A stretch of DNA of 64,000 nt from Streptomyces sp. NRRL F-5630 (GTDB lineage Bacteria > Actinomycetota > Actinomycetes > Streptomycetales > Streptomycetaceae), in the NCBI RefSeq assembly GCF_000719475.1, contig NZ_JOGO01000009.1, positions 62,001-126,000 on the forward strand, written 5' to 3'. The first letter of the stretch is position 1. Every line of letters starts with the position of its first letter. The position numbers were made by a program, and so were the translations under genes. Below the pieces are notes generated by a model. That model did not search any database and was not told the DNA's origin. It was given only the letters and a program-made list of their open reading frames with translations. Positions 49,573 to 58,645 of this stretch are shown here, in pieces.

Positions 49573-51407
49573 CGCGGCGCCGTCCCCTCGGACCCGAGCG
49601 CCTCGGCGACCTGCCCCACCGTGAGCCAGGCCGCGCCCGGCGCGAGGATCTTCGCCGTCTGAGGGGCGAAGAGCGGCGAGGCCACGACGACCTCGGCGGC
49701 CGGGCCGTCCGCGACGACCTCGCCCTCGGCCAGGATGACGACGCGGTGCGCGAGTTCGGCGGCGAGTTCCACGTCGTGCGTGGCGAGGACGATCGCGTGC
49801 CCGGCGCGGGCGAGCCCGGTCAGGATGCCCACGAGCCGCGCCTTCGCCGCGTAGTCCAGGCCGCGCGTCGGCTCGTCGAGCAGCAGCAGCGGCGGGCGCG
49901 CGGTGAGCACGACGGCGAGCGCGAGCGCGAGCCGCTGGCCCTCGGAGAGGTCGCGCGGGTGCGTCGCGTCGGGCACCTCCGGCAGCAGTTCGCGCACGAG
50001 GGCCCGGCACGTCCCGGGCGCCGCACCCGCGTCCGCGTCGGCGGCGGCGCACTCGGCGGCGACGGTGTCCGCGTACAGGAGGTCGCGCGGCTCCTGCGGG
50101 ACGAGCCCGACGCGCCGGATCAGCCGGGCGGGCGCGAGCGCGCGCGGCGCCTCGCCGCCGACCGTCACGGACCCGGCCGTCGGCGCGAGCAGCCCGACGA
50201 GGCACGAGAGCAGCGTGGACTTCCCCGCCCCGTTGCGCCCCATGAGCGCGACGGTCTCGCCGCCGCGCACGGTCAGTTCGACGCCCCGCAGCGCCCGCAC
50301 GGTCCCCCGCGTGACCGCGAGCCCCCGCACCCGGGCGGCCTCGGCGCCGTGGGCGGGGGCGGTGGGGGCGGCGTCCGGCGCGGCCCGGCGGCGGAGCACG
50401 CGGTCGAGCAGGCGGGAGCGCGGGGAGCGGGCTTGTGCGGGGGAGGGCCGCGGGGCGAGGGGCGCTCCGTCGCACGGGACCGCCCCCGGGTCCGGGGAGC
50501 CCCCGGACGGGTCCGCCGGGCGAGGGGTCCCGCCCTCCGGGTCCGCCGGGCCGGGCGTCCCGCTGTGCGGGGCCGCCGCCCCCGGCTCCAGGCCGCTCAG
50601 CCGCTCCCGCAGACCCCCCGCCGTGCGCCGCGCGTCCCGTACCGACAGCGGCAGCGGGTCCCATCCGGCCACGCGGCCGAGCGCCACGACGGGCGGGACG
50701 ACCGGCGAGACCGCCATGACCCCGCGCGGGGTGCCCGTGACGGGCCGTGCGCCGAGCGCCTCGATGAGGACCACCCGGTCCGCGTACTGGACGACGCGTT
50801 CGAGCCGGTGCTCGGCCATGAGGACCGTCGTGCCGAGGTCGTCGACGAGACGGCGCAGGACGGCGAGGACCTCCTCGGCCGCGCCCGGGTCCAGCGCCGA
50901 CGTCGGCTCGTCCAGGACGAGGACGCGCGGGTGCGGGGTGAGCACGGAGCCGATCGCGAGGCGCTGGCGCTGGCCGCCGGAGAGCGTCGCGAGGGGGCGG
51001 TCGCGCAGTTCGTGCAGGCCGAGGAGGTCGAGCGTCTCCTCGACGCGACGGCGCATGACGGCGGGGGCGAGGCCCAGCGACTCCATGCCGTAGGCGAGTT
51101 CCTCCTCGACCGTGTCGGTCACGAAGTGCGCGAGCGGGTCCTGGCCCACCGTGCCGACGACATCGGCGAGCTCGCGCGGCTTGTGCAGCCGGGTGTCGCG
51201 CCCCGCGACGGTGACTCTGCCGCCGAGCGTCCCCCCGGTGAAGTGCGGCACGAGCCCCGAGACCGTGCCGAGCAGCGTCGACTTGCCGACCCCGGAGAGC
51301 CCGACGAGGAGCGCCAGCTCACCCTCGGGCACGGTCAGGTCCACGCCCGCGAGCGCGGGCGCCGCCGCCTCGGCGTAGGTGACGGAGACGTTGTCGAAAC
51401 GGATCAC
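49569..51407 (-). CDS. Double ATPase of an ECF-type transporter
   Basis: A 612-residue protein with two ABC ATPase domains in one chain. The first has Walker A GLSGVGKST (36-44) and LSGGQRQRL; the second has GRNGAGKST near residue 390, LSEGQRLALA as a variant signature and a Walker B LLLLDEPTRGLD. A Pro/Gly-rich linker (~270-350) joins them. Fused ATPase pairs of this kind serve ECF systems such as YkoD. GTG at 51407 overlaps the CbiQ stop by GTGA, and its own stop overlaps the S-component ATG. Confidence 0.92.
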   Translation of the reverse strand: MIRFDNVSVTYAEAAAPALAGVDLTVPEGELALLVGLSGVGKSTLLGTVSGLVPHFTGGTLGGRVTVAGRDTRLHKPRELADVVGTVGQDPLAHFVTDTVEEELAYGMESLGLAPAVMRRRVEETLDLLGLHELRDRPLATLSGGQRQRLAIGSVLTPHPRVLVLDEPTSALDPGAAEEVLAVLRRLVDDLGTTVLMAEHRLERVVQYADRVVLIEALGARPVTGTPRGVMAVSPVVPPVVALGRVAGWDPLPLSVRDARRTAGGLRERLSGLEPGAAAPHSGTPGPADPEGGTPRPADPSGGSPDPGAVPCDGAPLAPRPSPAQARSPRSRLLDRVLRRRAAPDAAPTAPAHGAEAARVRGLAVTRGTVRALRGVELTVRGGETVALMGRNGAGKSTLLSCLVGLLAPTAGSVTVGGEAPRALAPARLIRRVGLVPQEPRDLLYADTVAAECAAADADAGAAPGTCRALVRELLPEVPDATHPRDLSEGQRLALALAVVLTARPPLLLLDEPTRGLDYAAKARLVGILTGLARAGHAIVLATHDVELAAELAHRVVILAEGEVVADGPAAEVVVASPLFAPQTAKILAPGAAWLTVGQVAEALGSEGTAPR

Positions 51408-52576
51408 GGTGCGGGCTCCGGGGCGGTACGGGTCAGGGGCGGCGCGGGCGGCGCGGCGAGGGCGGGGACGAGCCCGGCGAGCACGGCGAGCGCGGGCCAC
51501 AGCGGGAGGACGGGCGCGACGAGCGGCACGACGCCGGGGTGCAGCGCGGGATCGTCCGCCAGGAGGACGAGCAGCGCGGCGACCGCGACCCCCGAGCCCG
51601 CCACGAGCCACGCCCGCACCCCCCAGGGATCGGGCCGGTAGCGGCTGCGCACCGCGCGCCGCCCACCGAGCCACAGCCCGCCCGCCGCCGCGAGCACCCC
51701 GGCCGCGAGCAGCGGGAACCCGTAGGCGGCGCCGGTGTCGGCGAGGAGCGCGTACGTGCCCGCACAGACCCCGAGCAGTCCGCCGAGCGTCAGCGCGGCC
51801 GTCGTGCGGCGCACCGCGCGCGGTACCGAGGCGGTCCGGCCGTAGCCGCGCGCGTCCATGGCCGCCGCGAGGGAGACGGAACGTTCCAGCGCACCCTCCA
51901 GCACCGGCAGCCCCACCTGGAGCAGCCCGCGCGGGCCCCGGTCGGGCCGCCCCCGCAGCCGCCGCGCCGCGCGCAACCGGCGCACGTCGGCCACGAGGTG
52001 CGGCGCGAAGGTCATCGCCACGACGACGGCGAGCCCGGCCTCGTACAGCGCGCCCGGCAGCGACTTCAGGAGCCGTACGGGACTCGCGAGCGCGTTCGCC
52101 GCGCCCACGCACACGAGGAGCGTCGCGAGCCGCAGCGCGTCGTAGCAGGCGAAGAGCAGCCCCTCCGCCGTCACGCGCCCGCCGAGCCGCACGCCTCGCG
52201 CCCACTCGGGGAGCGGGATCTCGGGGAGCGTGAGGAGCGTGTGGGTACCGGGGATCGGGGAGCCGAGCAGGACGGCGAAGCCGAGCCGGATGAGGAGCAC
52301 GACCGCCGCGAGCCGCAGGAAGGCCCCGTACGCACGCGCCCACGGCGCCTCGGTGCGGCGCGCGGCGACGACGTAGCTCGCCACGCCGACGAGGAGCGCG
52401 AGGAGCAGCGGGTTCGTGGTCCGCGTCGCGGCGGCGGCGAGCCCGAGCGCCCACACCCACCAGGCTCCGGCGTGCAGGGGCGGGAAGTCGCGGCGCGAGG
52501 GGCCGGGGGCGGCTCCCGTCCCGGCACGGCGCGCGGGGCCCGTGCCGCGCGTGCTCCCCGTCGTCGCGCCGCTCAC
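51404..52576 (-). CDS. CbiQ-like ECF transporter transmembrane (T) component
   Basis: A 390-residue membrane protein with about six helices. The segment SVSLAAAMDARGYGR is the conserved A-R-G coupling motif of the T component that contacts the ATPases, followed by a second motif region (RRTTAALTLGG). GTG at 52576 overlaps the preceding stop by GTGA. A longer N-terminus is possible in the open frame. Forms the coupling membrane subunit for the S component. Confidence 0.88.
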   Translation of the reverse strand: MSGATTGSTRGTGPARRAGTGAAPGPSRRDFPPLHAGAWWVWALGLAAAATRTTNPLLLALLVGVASYVVAARRTEAPWARAYGAFLRLAAVVLLIRLGFAVLLGSPIPGTHTLLTLPEIPLPEWARGVRLGGRVTAEGLLFACYDALRLATLLVCVGAANALASPVRLLKSLPGALYEAGLAVVVAMTFAPHLVADVRRLRAARRLRGRPDRGPRGLLQVGLPVLEGALERSVSLAAAMDARGYGRTASVPRAVRRTTAALTLGGLLGVCAGTYALLADTGAAYGFPLLAAGVLAAAGGLWLGGRRAVRSRYRPDPWGVRAWLVAGSGVAVAALLVLLADDPALHPGVVPLVAPVLPLWPALAVLAGLVPALAAPPAPPLTRTAPEPAP

Positions 52577-53268
52577 GGCCGCCGTCGGCGACGGGTCTGC
52601 CACCCGATGCCCGCCGCCAGCACGACGAGCACGCCGAGACCGGCGAAGACGCCCACGGAGGGGCCGTCTCCGCCGTCCCCGCGCGCCGAGGTCTCCTCCG
52701 CGGCCTTCCCGGACGGCTCGCCGGACGCCTTCTTCGACGGTGCCGCGACCTGTTCGCCGCAGCCGTGGCGCGGGTAGTCCGCGATGCCGCACAGGAGGGC
52801 CGAGGCGTCGTAGCGCAGCGGCTTCGCGACGGCGGCGAGCGCGTCGGCGGCGCTCGCGTCCTCGGGGACCCGGGCGCAGGCGGTACGGGCCCCGGGCGGT
52901 CGCTCGCCGGACGGCGCGTCCGCCGCCGTGCCGAAGTCGATGACGAGGCCCACGCGTTTCTGGCCCGCCCGCGCCTCCGTTCCGGCGCAGAGGGCGGCGA
53001 AGTCCGGCGCGGTGCGCGGCCGGGTCGCGTCGCCCGCGTCCTCGCTCACCGCGAAGCGGAAACCGGCCACGTCACCGTCCCCGGGGCGCGCGAGCGCGGG
53101 GCCGCGCGTCGCGTACCGCCACGCGCCCGTGTCCGTGCGCTCCCAGAACGACCAGTACCGGTACGCGCTCGCGGCCGAAGCGGGCGCGCCCACGCCGAGG
53201 ACGCAGGCGAGCGCGGCGAGGAGGACGAGGAGGGGGACGGCCGGTGACCCCGTTCGGCGGACGGTCAC
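52573..53268 (-). CDS. Surface-anchored protein of the ECF operon (SCO2322-like)
   Basis: A 231-residue exported protein with signal segment (PAVPLLVLLAALACVLGVGAPASA), an extracellular domain (YRYWSFWERTDTGAWRYATRG, VAGFRFAVSEDAGD, CARVPEDASAADALAAV), Cys pairs (CAGTE, TACAR, LLCGI, HGCGE) and a C-terminal transmembrane anchor (GVFAGLGVLVVLAAGIGW) followed by a poly-Arg tail. It resembles the family I recall as SCO2322-like. GTG at 53268 overlaps the preceding stop (GTGA). Its co-translation with an ECF importer points to substrate capture at the surface. Confidence 0.82.
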   Translation of the reverse strand: MTVRRTGSPAVPLLVLLAALACVLGVGAPASAASAYRYWSFWERTDTGAWRYATRGPALARPGDGDVAGFRFAVSEDAGDATRPRTAPDFAALCAGTEARAGQKRVGLVIDFGTAADAPSGERPPGARTACARVPEDASAADALAAVAKPLRYDASALLCGIADYPRHGCGEQVAAPSKKASGEPSGKAAEETSARGDGGDGPSVGVFAGLGVLVVLAAGIGWQTRRRRRP

Positions 53269-54533
53269 CGTGAGGAGTTCTTCTTGTTGCGGCTGCTCAG
53301 CAGGAAGCCGATCCCGGCCCCCGCGGCGAGACCGACGCCCACGAACCACCACGGGCTCGGCCCGCCGCCGTCGTCCTTCTTCGCGTCCTTCTCGTCCTTC
53401 GCGTGTTGCCCGTCCTCGCCGGAGTCGTGCGCCCGCACGGTCTCGCCCGCGACCGTCTTGCCGCCGGGACCCGTGGCCGCGAGCTTCGCGGGCAGGTCGC
53501 GGCCCGCGAAGTCGGCGGGGTCGACGCCGGTCGCGTGCGCGGCCAGGATGAGCTGCGCCCACGCGGCGGGCCCCGTCTTCGCGGCCCACGCCGGGCCCTC
53601 GGACCGGAGCCAGCCGACCGCCTCGCGCGCCTCCTCGGGCATCCCGGCCGCCGCGAGCGCGACGGCGGTGTCCGCGGTGTTGCCCGGGTCCGGCTTCGGC
53701 TTCGCGCCCGGCAGCGCCGTCGTCACCGCGCCGTTCCCGCCGAGGACGCCGCCGAGCCAGAGGGCGCCGTTGCGCGCGGCGTCCTTCGCGGTACGGGGTG
53801 TCTCGCAGCCCGTGCTCCCGCCGCGCTCCTCGTCCGGGGCGGCGACGACGAAGCCCGCGCCGTAACCGGCGGTGACGGCGGCGGCCGTCGCGTCGGCGTT
53901 CGCGACGAGCGAGCCGTCCTTCTCCGGCTGGAACGCGAAGGCGGAGCCGGCCTTGCCGGGCGACTGCTTCGCGTCGCACTTCAGCGCGAGGGAGAGCAGC
54001 GCGTCCTCGGCGGACTTCCCGCCCTTCGTGACAGAGGCGGGCCGCACGCCGAGCGCGCGCAGCGCGCCGAGCACGACGGAGGTCGAGTTCGCGTCGGACG
54101 GCGAACCCGCCGTGTACCCCCAGCCGCCGTCCTTGTTCTGCACGGACTTCAGCCAGCCGAGCGCCTTCTCGGCCTCGGCCCGGTGCCCGCCGATCGCGGC
54201 GAGCGCCTGGATCGCCGCGCCCGTCTGGTTCGTGTCCACCTGCTCCTTCGGCCCGCAGTCCGCCGCGGGCTTCTCGCGGTACGGGGCGAAGGAGCCGTCC
54301 TCGCACTGCTGCCCCACGAGCCAGTCCACCGCCTTCACGGGCAGCCGGCGGCCCGCCGCGTCGAGCGCGACGAGGGAGAGGGACTGCCGCCACACCCCGT
54401 CGTACGTGGGGTCCTGCGTCCCGAAGAGCCCCTCGGCGGGACCCGGCGCGGCGGCGAGGGCGGGCGCCGAGGCGGCACCGAGTGCGCCGGCGGCGACGAG
54501 GGGGACGACAGCGGTGAGACGGCGGAGGTTCAT
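53265..54533 (-). CDS. Secreted alpha/alpha-toroid (prenyltransferase/squalene-cyclase repeat) protein, ECF operon
   Basis: A 422-residue exported, membrane-anchored protein. Signal peptide ~1-28 (VVPLVAAGALGAASAPALAA), then QW-like helical repeats: CEDGSFAPYREKP, VQNKDGGWGYTAGSP, NGALWLGGVLGGNGAV, and a Lys/Asp stalk before a C-terminal transmembrane segment (WWFVGVGLAAGAGIGFLL). The same toroid fold builds the N-terminal domain of mammalian cobalamin carriers, suggesting a binding rather than catalytic role. Cys pairs (QQCEDG/ADCGPKE and KCDAK/GCETP) are possible disulfides. It is the first gene of the five-gene ECF operon; ATG at 54533. Confidence 0.85.
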   Translation of the reverse strand: MNLRRLTAVVPLVAAGALGAASAPALAAAPGPAEGLFGTQDPTYDGVWRQSLSLVALDAAGRRLPVKAVDWLVGQQCEDGSFAPYREKPAADCGPKEQVDTNQTGAAIQALAAIGGHRAEAEKALGWLKSVQNKDGGWGYTAGSPSDANSTSVVLGALRALGVRPASVTKGGKSAEDALLSLALKCDAKQSPGKAGSAFAFQPEKDGSLVANADATAAAVTAGYGAGFVVAAPDEERGGSTGCETPRTAKDAARNGALWLGGVLGGNGAVTTALPGAKPKPDPGNTADTAVALAAAGMPEEAREAVGWLRSEGPAWAAKTGPAAWAQLILAAHATGVDPADFAGRDLPAKLAATGPGGKTVAGETVRAHDSGEDGQHAKDEKDAKKDDGGGPSPWWFVGVGLAAGAGIGFLLSSRNKKNSSR

Positions 54534-54843
54534 GCGGGCGGCTCCTGGCGGGGCGCGCCTGGCCTGGGGCGCGGGGATTTCGGGGCCGCACCACTTTAGC
54601 GGGCGGGGGGTTTCGGCTGCTTTGGCGGGCAGGACCCCGGACCGGCCCACGGCCCGTGGCGCGTAAGGGCCGTGCCCGTCGCCGCCCGCCCTGACGTGCT
54701 CTTCGTCACCTCGCGCACCCGGTGTCCCGCTGAGGCTACTTGCCGGTAGATTCTGGGGGCGGACGACGATCAAGGGGAACTTGTTCGGTTTTGCAGTCCC
54801 GGCGTAGGCTCGCCGGACGTTCAGGAAAGAGAGGGTGCCTGGA
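54534..54843. other. Divergent promoter region of the ECF and GT operons
   Basis: About 310 nt. A rightward promoter is visible (see next entry). For the leftward operon I looked for a cobalamin riboswitch and found no conserved B12 box, nor an obvious operator. The segment includes inverted pieces CGGCCCACGGCCCGTGG near 54640. Confidence 0.55.
54781..54810 (+). promoter_or_regulatory. Putative promoter of the glycosyltransferase operon
   Basis: TTGTTC (54781-54786) and TAGGCT (54805-54810) are spaced 18 nt apart, matching housekeeping sigma consensus. The start of transcription would lie near 54817, 27 nt before the GTG start. Confidence 0.55.
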
Positions 54844-56232
54844 GTGACCGCCGAGGCCCTGGGTGCCCGCGCCGGACTCGATCGCCCGCTGCGCATCGCC
54901 CTGCTCACGTACAAGGGGAACCCTTTCTGCGGGGGACAGGGCGTCTACGTGCGCCATCTCTCGCGCGAACTCGCCCGGCTCGGGCACGAGGTCGAGGTGC
55001 TCGGCGCCCAGCCGTACCCCGTGCTCGACGAGGGCGTCCCGCTCACCGAGGTCGCGAGCCTCGACCTCTACCGCCAGCCCGACCCCTTCCGCACCCCGCG
55101 CCGCGAGGAGTACCGGGACTGGGTCGACGCGCTGGAGGTCGCCACGATGTGGACCGGCGGCTTCCCCGAACCCCTCACCTTCAGCCTCCGCGCGCGCCGC
55201 CATCTCGCGGCCAGGCGCGGCGCCTTCGACGTCGTGCACGACAACCAGACGCTCGGCTACGGCCTGCTCGGCGGCCCCCGCGCGCTCGGCGCCCCGCTCG
55301 TCACGACGATCCACCACCCCATCACGGTCGACCGGCAGCTCGACCTCGCCGCCGCCGAGGGGCTCAAGCGGCAGCTCTCCGTGCGCCGCTGGTACGGGTT
55401 CACGCGGATGCAGAAGCGCGTCGCGCGCCGGCTGCCCTCCGTCCTCACCGTCTCGGGCACCTCCCGCGCCGAGATCGTCCGCCACCTCGGCGTCGATCCG
55501 CGCCGCGTCCACGTCGTGCACATCGGCGCCGACACCGACCTCTTCTCGCCCGGCCCCGTGCCCGAGGTCCCCGGCCGGATCGTCACGACGTCGAGCGCCG
55601 ATGTCCCCCTCAAGGGCCTCGTGCACCTCGTGGAAGCGCTCGCGAAGGTCCGCACCGAGCACCCCGAGGCGCACCTCGTCGTCGTCGGCAAGCGCGCCGA
55701 GGACGGCCCCGTCGCGCGCGCCATCGAGAAGTACGGGCTCGGGCACGCCGTCGAGTTCGTGAAGGGCATCACCGACGCGGAACTCGTCGACCTCGTGCGC
55801 TCGGCGCAGGTCTCGTGCGTGCCCTCGCTCTACGAGGGCTTCTCCCTGCCCGCGGCCGAGGCGATGGCGACGGGGACGCCGCTCGTCGCGACGACCGGCG
55901 GCGCGATCCCCGAGGTCGCCGGGCAGGACGGCGAGACGTGCCTCGCGGTGCCCCCCGGCGACGCGGGCGCGCTCGCGCAGGCCCTCGGGCGGCTCCTCGG
56001 CGACGCGGACCTGCGCGGCAGGCTCGGCGCGGCCGGGCGGGCCCGCGTGCTGGAGCGCTTCACGTGGGCGCGCGCGGCCGAGGGCACCGCGGAGCGCTAC
56101 CGGGCGGCGCTCGCCCGCACCCCCGCCTCCCGCCCCGTACGGCCGCCCGCCTCCCGGGCCCTGGCGAGGACCCCCGCCGTCCCCGCCCGCGAAACCGCCA
56201 TCCCCGACCGCGAAAGCAGGTCTTCGTGCTGA
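54844..56232 (+). CDS. GT4-family glycosyltransferase
   Basis: A 462-residue GT-B glycosyltransferase family 4 enzyme. N-terminal LRIALLTYKGNPFCGGQGVYVRHLSRELARLGHEVEVLG binds acceptor; the donor half has VPLKGLVHLVEALAKV and PSLYEGFSLPAAEAMATGTPLVATTGGAIPEV with the E(x7)E motif. GTG at 54844 is chosen; GTG 54835 is nine bases upstream. Its stop overlaps the methyltransferase start (7 nt). Probably sugars a lipid or polymer made with the next two enzymes. Confidence 0.92.
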   Translation: MTAEALGARAGLDRPLRIALLTYKGNPFCGGQGVYVRHLSRELARLGHEVEVLGAQPYPVLDEGVPLTEVASLDLYRQPDPFRTPRREEYRDWVDALEVATMWTGGFPEPLTFSLRARRHLAARRGAFDVVHDNQTLGYGLLGGPRALGAPLVTTIHHPITVDRQLDLAAAEGLKRQLSVRRWYGFTRMQKRVARRLPSVLTVSGTSRAEIVRHLGVDPRRVHVVHIGADTDLFSPGPVPEVPGRIVTTSSADVPLKGLVHLVEALAKVRTEHPEAHLVVVGKRAEDGPVARAIEKYGLGHAVEFVKGITDAELVDLVRSAQVSCVPSLYEGFSLPAAEAMATGTPLVATTGGAIPEVAGQDGETCLAVPPGDAGALAQALGRLLGDADLRGRLGAAGRARVLERFTWARAAEGTAERYRAALARTPASRPVRPPASRALARTPAVPARETAIPDRESRSSC

Positions 56233-56990
56233 CCGTCGACTTCACCCGCTTCCCGCTCGCCCCGGGCGACCGCGTGCTCGACCTGGGCTGCGGAGCGGGG
56301 CGGCACGCCTTCGAGTGCTACCGGCGCGGGGCGCGGGTCGTGGCCCTGGACCGGAACGCGGAGGAGATCCGCGAGGTCGCCACGTGGTTCGCGGCCATGG
56401 AGGAGGCGGGCGAGGTCCCCGCGGGGGCGAGCGCGACCGCGATGGAGGGCGACGCGCTCGCGCTGCCCTTCCCCGACGAGACCTTCGACGTCGTGATCAT
56501 CTCCGAGGTCATGGAGCACATCCCCGACGACAAGGGCGTGCTCGCCGAGATGGTCCGCGTCCTCAAGCCCGGCGGGCGCATCGCCGTCACCGTGCCGCGC
56601 CACTTCCCCGAGAAGATCTGCTGGGCGCTCTCGGACGCGTACCACGAGGTCGAGGGCGGCCACATCCGCGTCTACAAGGCCACCGAACTCGCCGCGAAGC
56701 TGCGCGGCGCGGGACTGCGCCCCTACGGCGCCCACCACGCGCACGCGCTGCACAGCCCCTACTGGTGGCTCAAGTGCGCCTTCGGCGTCGACAACGACAA
56801 GGCGCTGCCGGTGCGCGCGTACCACAAGCTCCTCGTCTGGGACATCATGAAGAAGCCCCGTACGACCCGTTACACCGAGCACTTCCTCAACCCGCTGCTC
56901 GGCAAGAGCTTCGTGGCGTACGCGACGAAGCCGCACCTGCCCCACGACGCCGCGCCGGACGCCCACGACGCCGCGCCCACCGCCGTATGA
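56226..56990 (+). CDS. SAM-dependent methyltransferase of the GT operon
   Basis: A 254-residue class I methyltransferase. Motif I is VLDLGCGAGRHAFEC, with ALDRNAEEI, GDALALPFPDETFDVV and EVMEHIPDDKGVLAEM following. GTG at 56226 lies inside the glycosyltransferase frame, and its stop forms ATGA with the next gene. The C-terminus (PHLPHDAAPDAHDAAPTAV) is low-complexity. Substrate unknown; tight coupling implies a shared product. Confidence 0.92.
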   Translation: MLTVDFTRFPLAPGDRVLDLGCGAGRHAFECYRRGARVVALDRNAEEIREVATWFAAMEEAGEVPAGASATAMEGDALALPFPDETFDVVIISEVMEHIPDDKGVLAEMVRVLKPGGRIAVTVPRHFPEKICWALSDAYHEVEGGHIRVYKATELAAKLRGAGLRPYGAHHAHALHSPYWWLKCAFGVDNDKALPVRAYHKLLVWDIMKKPRTTRYTEHFLNPLLGKSFVAYATKPHLPHDAAPDAHDAAPTAV

Positions 56991-58072
56991 CGACGCCCCG
57001 CGCCGACCTCCCCGTCCTCCCGGGCGTCCTCACCGCCGAGGAGGCGCGCGCGACGGTCGCCGCGCTCCTCGCCCAGCAGCGCGAGGACGGGGCACTGCCC
57101 TGGTTCCGCGGCCACCACCTCGACCCCTGGGACCACACCGAGGCCGCGATGGCGCTCGACGCGGCGGGGGAGCACGAGGCGGCGGCCCGCGCCTACGCGT
57201 GGCTCGCCCGCCACCAGAACCCGGACGGCTCCTGGTACGCGGCCTACCACGACGGCGACTTCGAGCGGCCCACCGACCGCTCGCGGGAGTCCAACTTCTG
57301 CGCCTACGTGGCGGTCGGCACCTACCACCACTGGCTCGCGACCGGCGACACGGCCTTCGTCGACACCATGTGGCCGGTCGTGAAGGCCGCGCTCGGCTTC
57401 GTGCTCGGACTCCAGCAGCCCGGCGGCGAGATCGGCTGGAAGCGCGAGGCCGACGGCACACCCGTCACGGACGCGCTCCTGACCGGCTCCTCGTCCGTCC
57501 TGCACGCCCTGCGCTGCGGCCTCGCGCTCGCCGCCGCCCGCGGCGAGGCGCAACCCGACTGGGAACTCGCCGCGGGCGAACTGCGCCACGCCATCCGCCA
57601 CCACCCCGAGCGCTTCCTCGACAAGAGCCGCTACTCGATGGACTGGTACTACCCGGTCCTCGGCGGCGCGCTCGAAGGCGCGGAGGCGAAGGCCCGGCTC
57701 GCCGCCCGCTGGGACGAGTTCGTCGTGCCGGGCCTCGGCTGCCGCTGCGTCGTGCCCAACCCGTGGGTCACGGGCGGCGAGAGCGCCGAACTCGCCCTCG
57801 CCCTCTGGGCGGTGGGCGACACGGACCGAGCCGTCGGCATCCTGCGCGACCTGGGGCGGCTGCGGGACACGGAGACGGGCCTGTACTGGACGGGGTACGT
57901 GTACGAGGACGACGCCCTGTGGCCGCGGGAGCAGACGACCTGGACCGCGGGCGCGCTGCTGCTCGCGGTGGCGGCGCTCGCCGGGGAACCGGCGACGTGC
58001 GGGGTGTTCGGGGCGGGGCTCCCGGACGGGATCGGCGAGACGGTGGGGGGTTGTGCGTGTGGGGTGGGGTGA
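56987..58072 (+). CDS. Prenyltransferase/squalene-cyclase-like toroid protein of the GT operon
   Basis: A 361-residue soluble alpha/alpha-toroid protein. Repeats QREDGALPWFRGHH, PDGSWYAAYHDGDF, GEIGWKREADGTP and ETGLYWTGYVYEDD resemble QW-type motifs, while no DxDD protonation motif is visible, so cyclase activity is doubtful; a sugar hydrolase- or epimerase-like role is also possible. No signal peptide. ATG at 56987 overlaps the preceding stop by ATGA. It is the third gene of a GT-MT-toroid operon divergent from an ECF operon that also encodes a toroid protein. Confidence 0.82.
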   Translation: MTTPRADLPVLPGVLTAEEARATVAALLAQQREDGALPWFRGHHLDPWDHTEAAMALDAAGEHEAAARAYAWLARHQNPDGSWYAAYHDGDFERPTDRSRESNFCAYVAVGTYHHWLATGDTAFVDTMWPVVKAALGFVLGLQQPGGEIGWKREADGTPVTDALLTGSSSVLHALRCGLALAAARGEAQPDWELAAGELRHAIRHHPERFLDKSRYSMDWYYPVLGGALEGAEAKARLAARWDEFVVPGLGCRCVVPNPWVTGGESAELALALWAVGDTDRAVGILRDLGRLRDTETGLYWTGYVYEDDALWPREQTTWTAGALLLAVAALAGEPATCGVFGAGLPDGIGETVGGCACGVG

Positions 58073-58268
58073 GGGGGCCGGGGCTGCGCCCCGAGCCCGT
58101 CGTGGGGCTGCGCCCCACGGCCCCCGGTGGGGCTGCGCCCCTCGCCCCGCTTGCGGGGCTCCGCCCCACGCCCCGCTCCTCAAGCGCCGGAGGGGCTGGA
58201 TGATGGCGCTGGATGGTGGTCGCCGGAGGGGCTGGATGATGATGGCGCCGGACGGGCTCTCGGAGGGG
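58073..58268. repeat. Hairpin repeats and dispersed repeat unit after the GT operon
   Basis: Three copies of GGGGCTGCGCCCC lie at 58080-58092, 58104-58116 and 58129-58141, followed by a full copy of the dispersed unit at 58175-58199 and a partial copy at 58221-58241. The small hairpins probably act together as a transcript end. Same family of element as at 762-913. Confidence 0.8.
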
Positions 58269-58550
58269 TCAGCGGGAGATGCGGCCTGCTGCCGCGTGGC
58301 CGATGGCCAGGTAGACGACCGCTGCGAGGCCGTAGCCGCACACGACGCGTGCCCACTCCTCGTCGAAGGTGAACAGATCGCGCGACCAGCCCGCGAGCCA
58401 GGCGGCGGCGTCGTGCACCCACTGCACGAGGTCGTTGCCCCGGTTCGCGTCCAGGAGATACATCAGTATCCAGACGACAATGATGGCGGCCACGACATCG
58501 GCGACGAGCGCGATGATCCGGCCTATCGAGGAACCGCTTCTGGTGGACAT
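58269..58550 (-). CDS. Small two-helix membrane protein (93 aa)
   Basis: A 93-residue protein with hydrophobic segments IIALVADVVAAIIVVWILMYLL and VVCGYGLAAVVYLAIGHAAAG flanking a polar loop (DANRGNDLVQWVHDAAAWLAGW). ATG at 58550 is preferred over GTG 58556. Function unknown; typical of conserved Streptomyces membrane proteins. Confidence 0.7.
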   Translation of the reverse strand: MSTRSGSSIGRIIALVADVVAAIIVVWILMYLLDANRGNDLVQWVHDAAAWLAGWSRDLFTFDEEWARVVCGYGLAAVVYLAIGHAAAGRISR

Positions 58551-58645
58551 GGCCACCGTATTACCGCTTGTGCATGGGTGAAACGGGGCCGGGGACAGGC
58601 CGTGTGCGGCCTGTCCCCGGCGGTGGGCCCGTGCGGGCGAGCTGA

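Noticed and set aside
54534..54843. Cobalamin riboswitch before the ECF operon
   Set aside because: No conserved B12 box or supporting stems were found on the minus strand.
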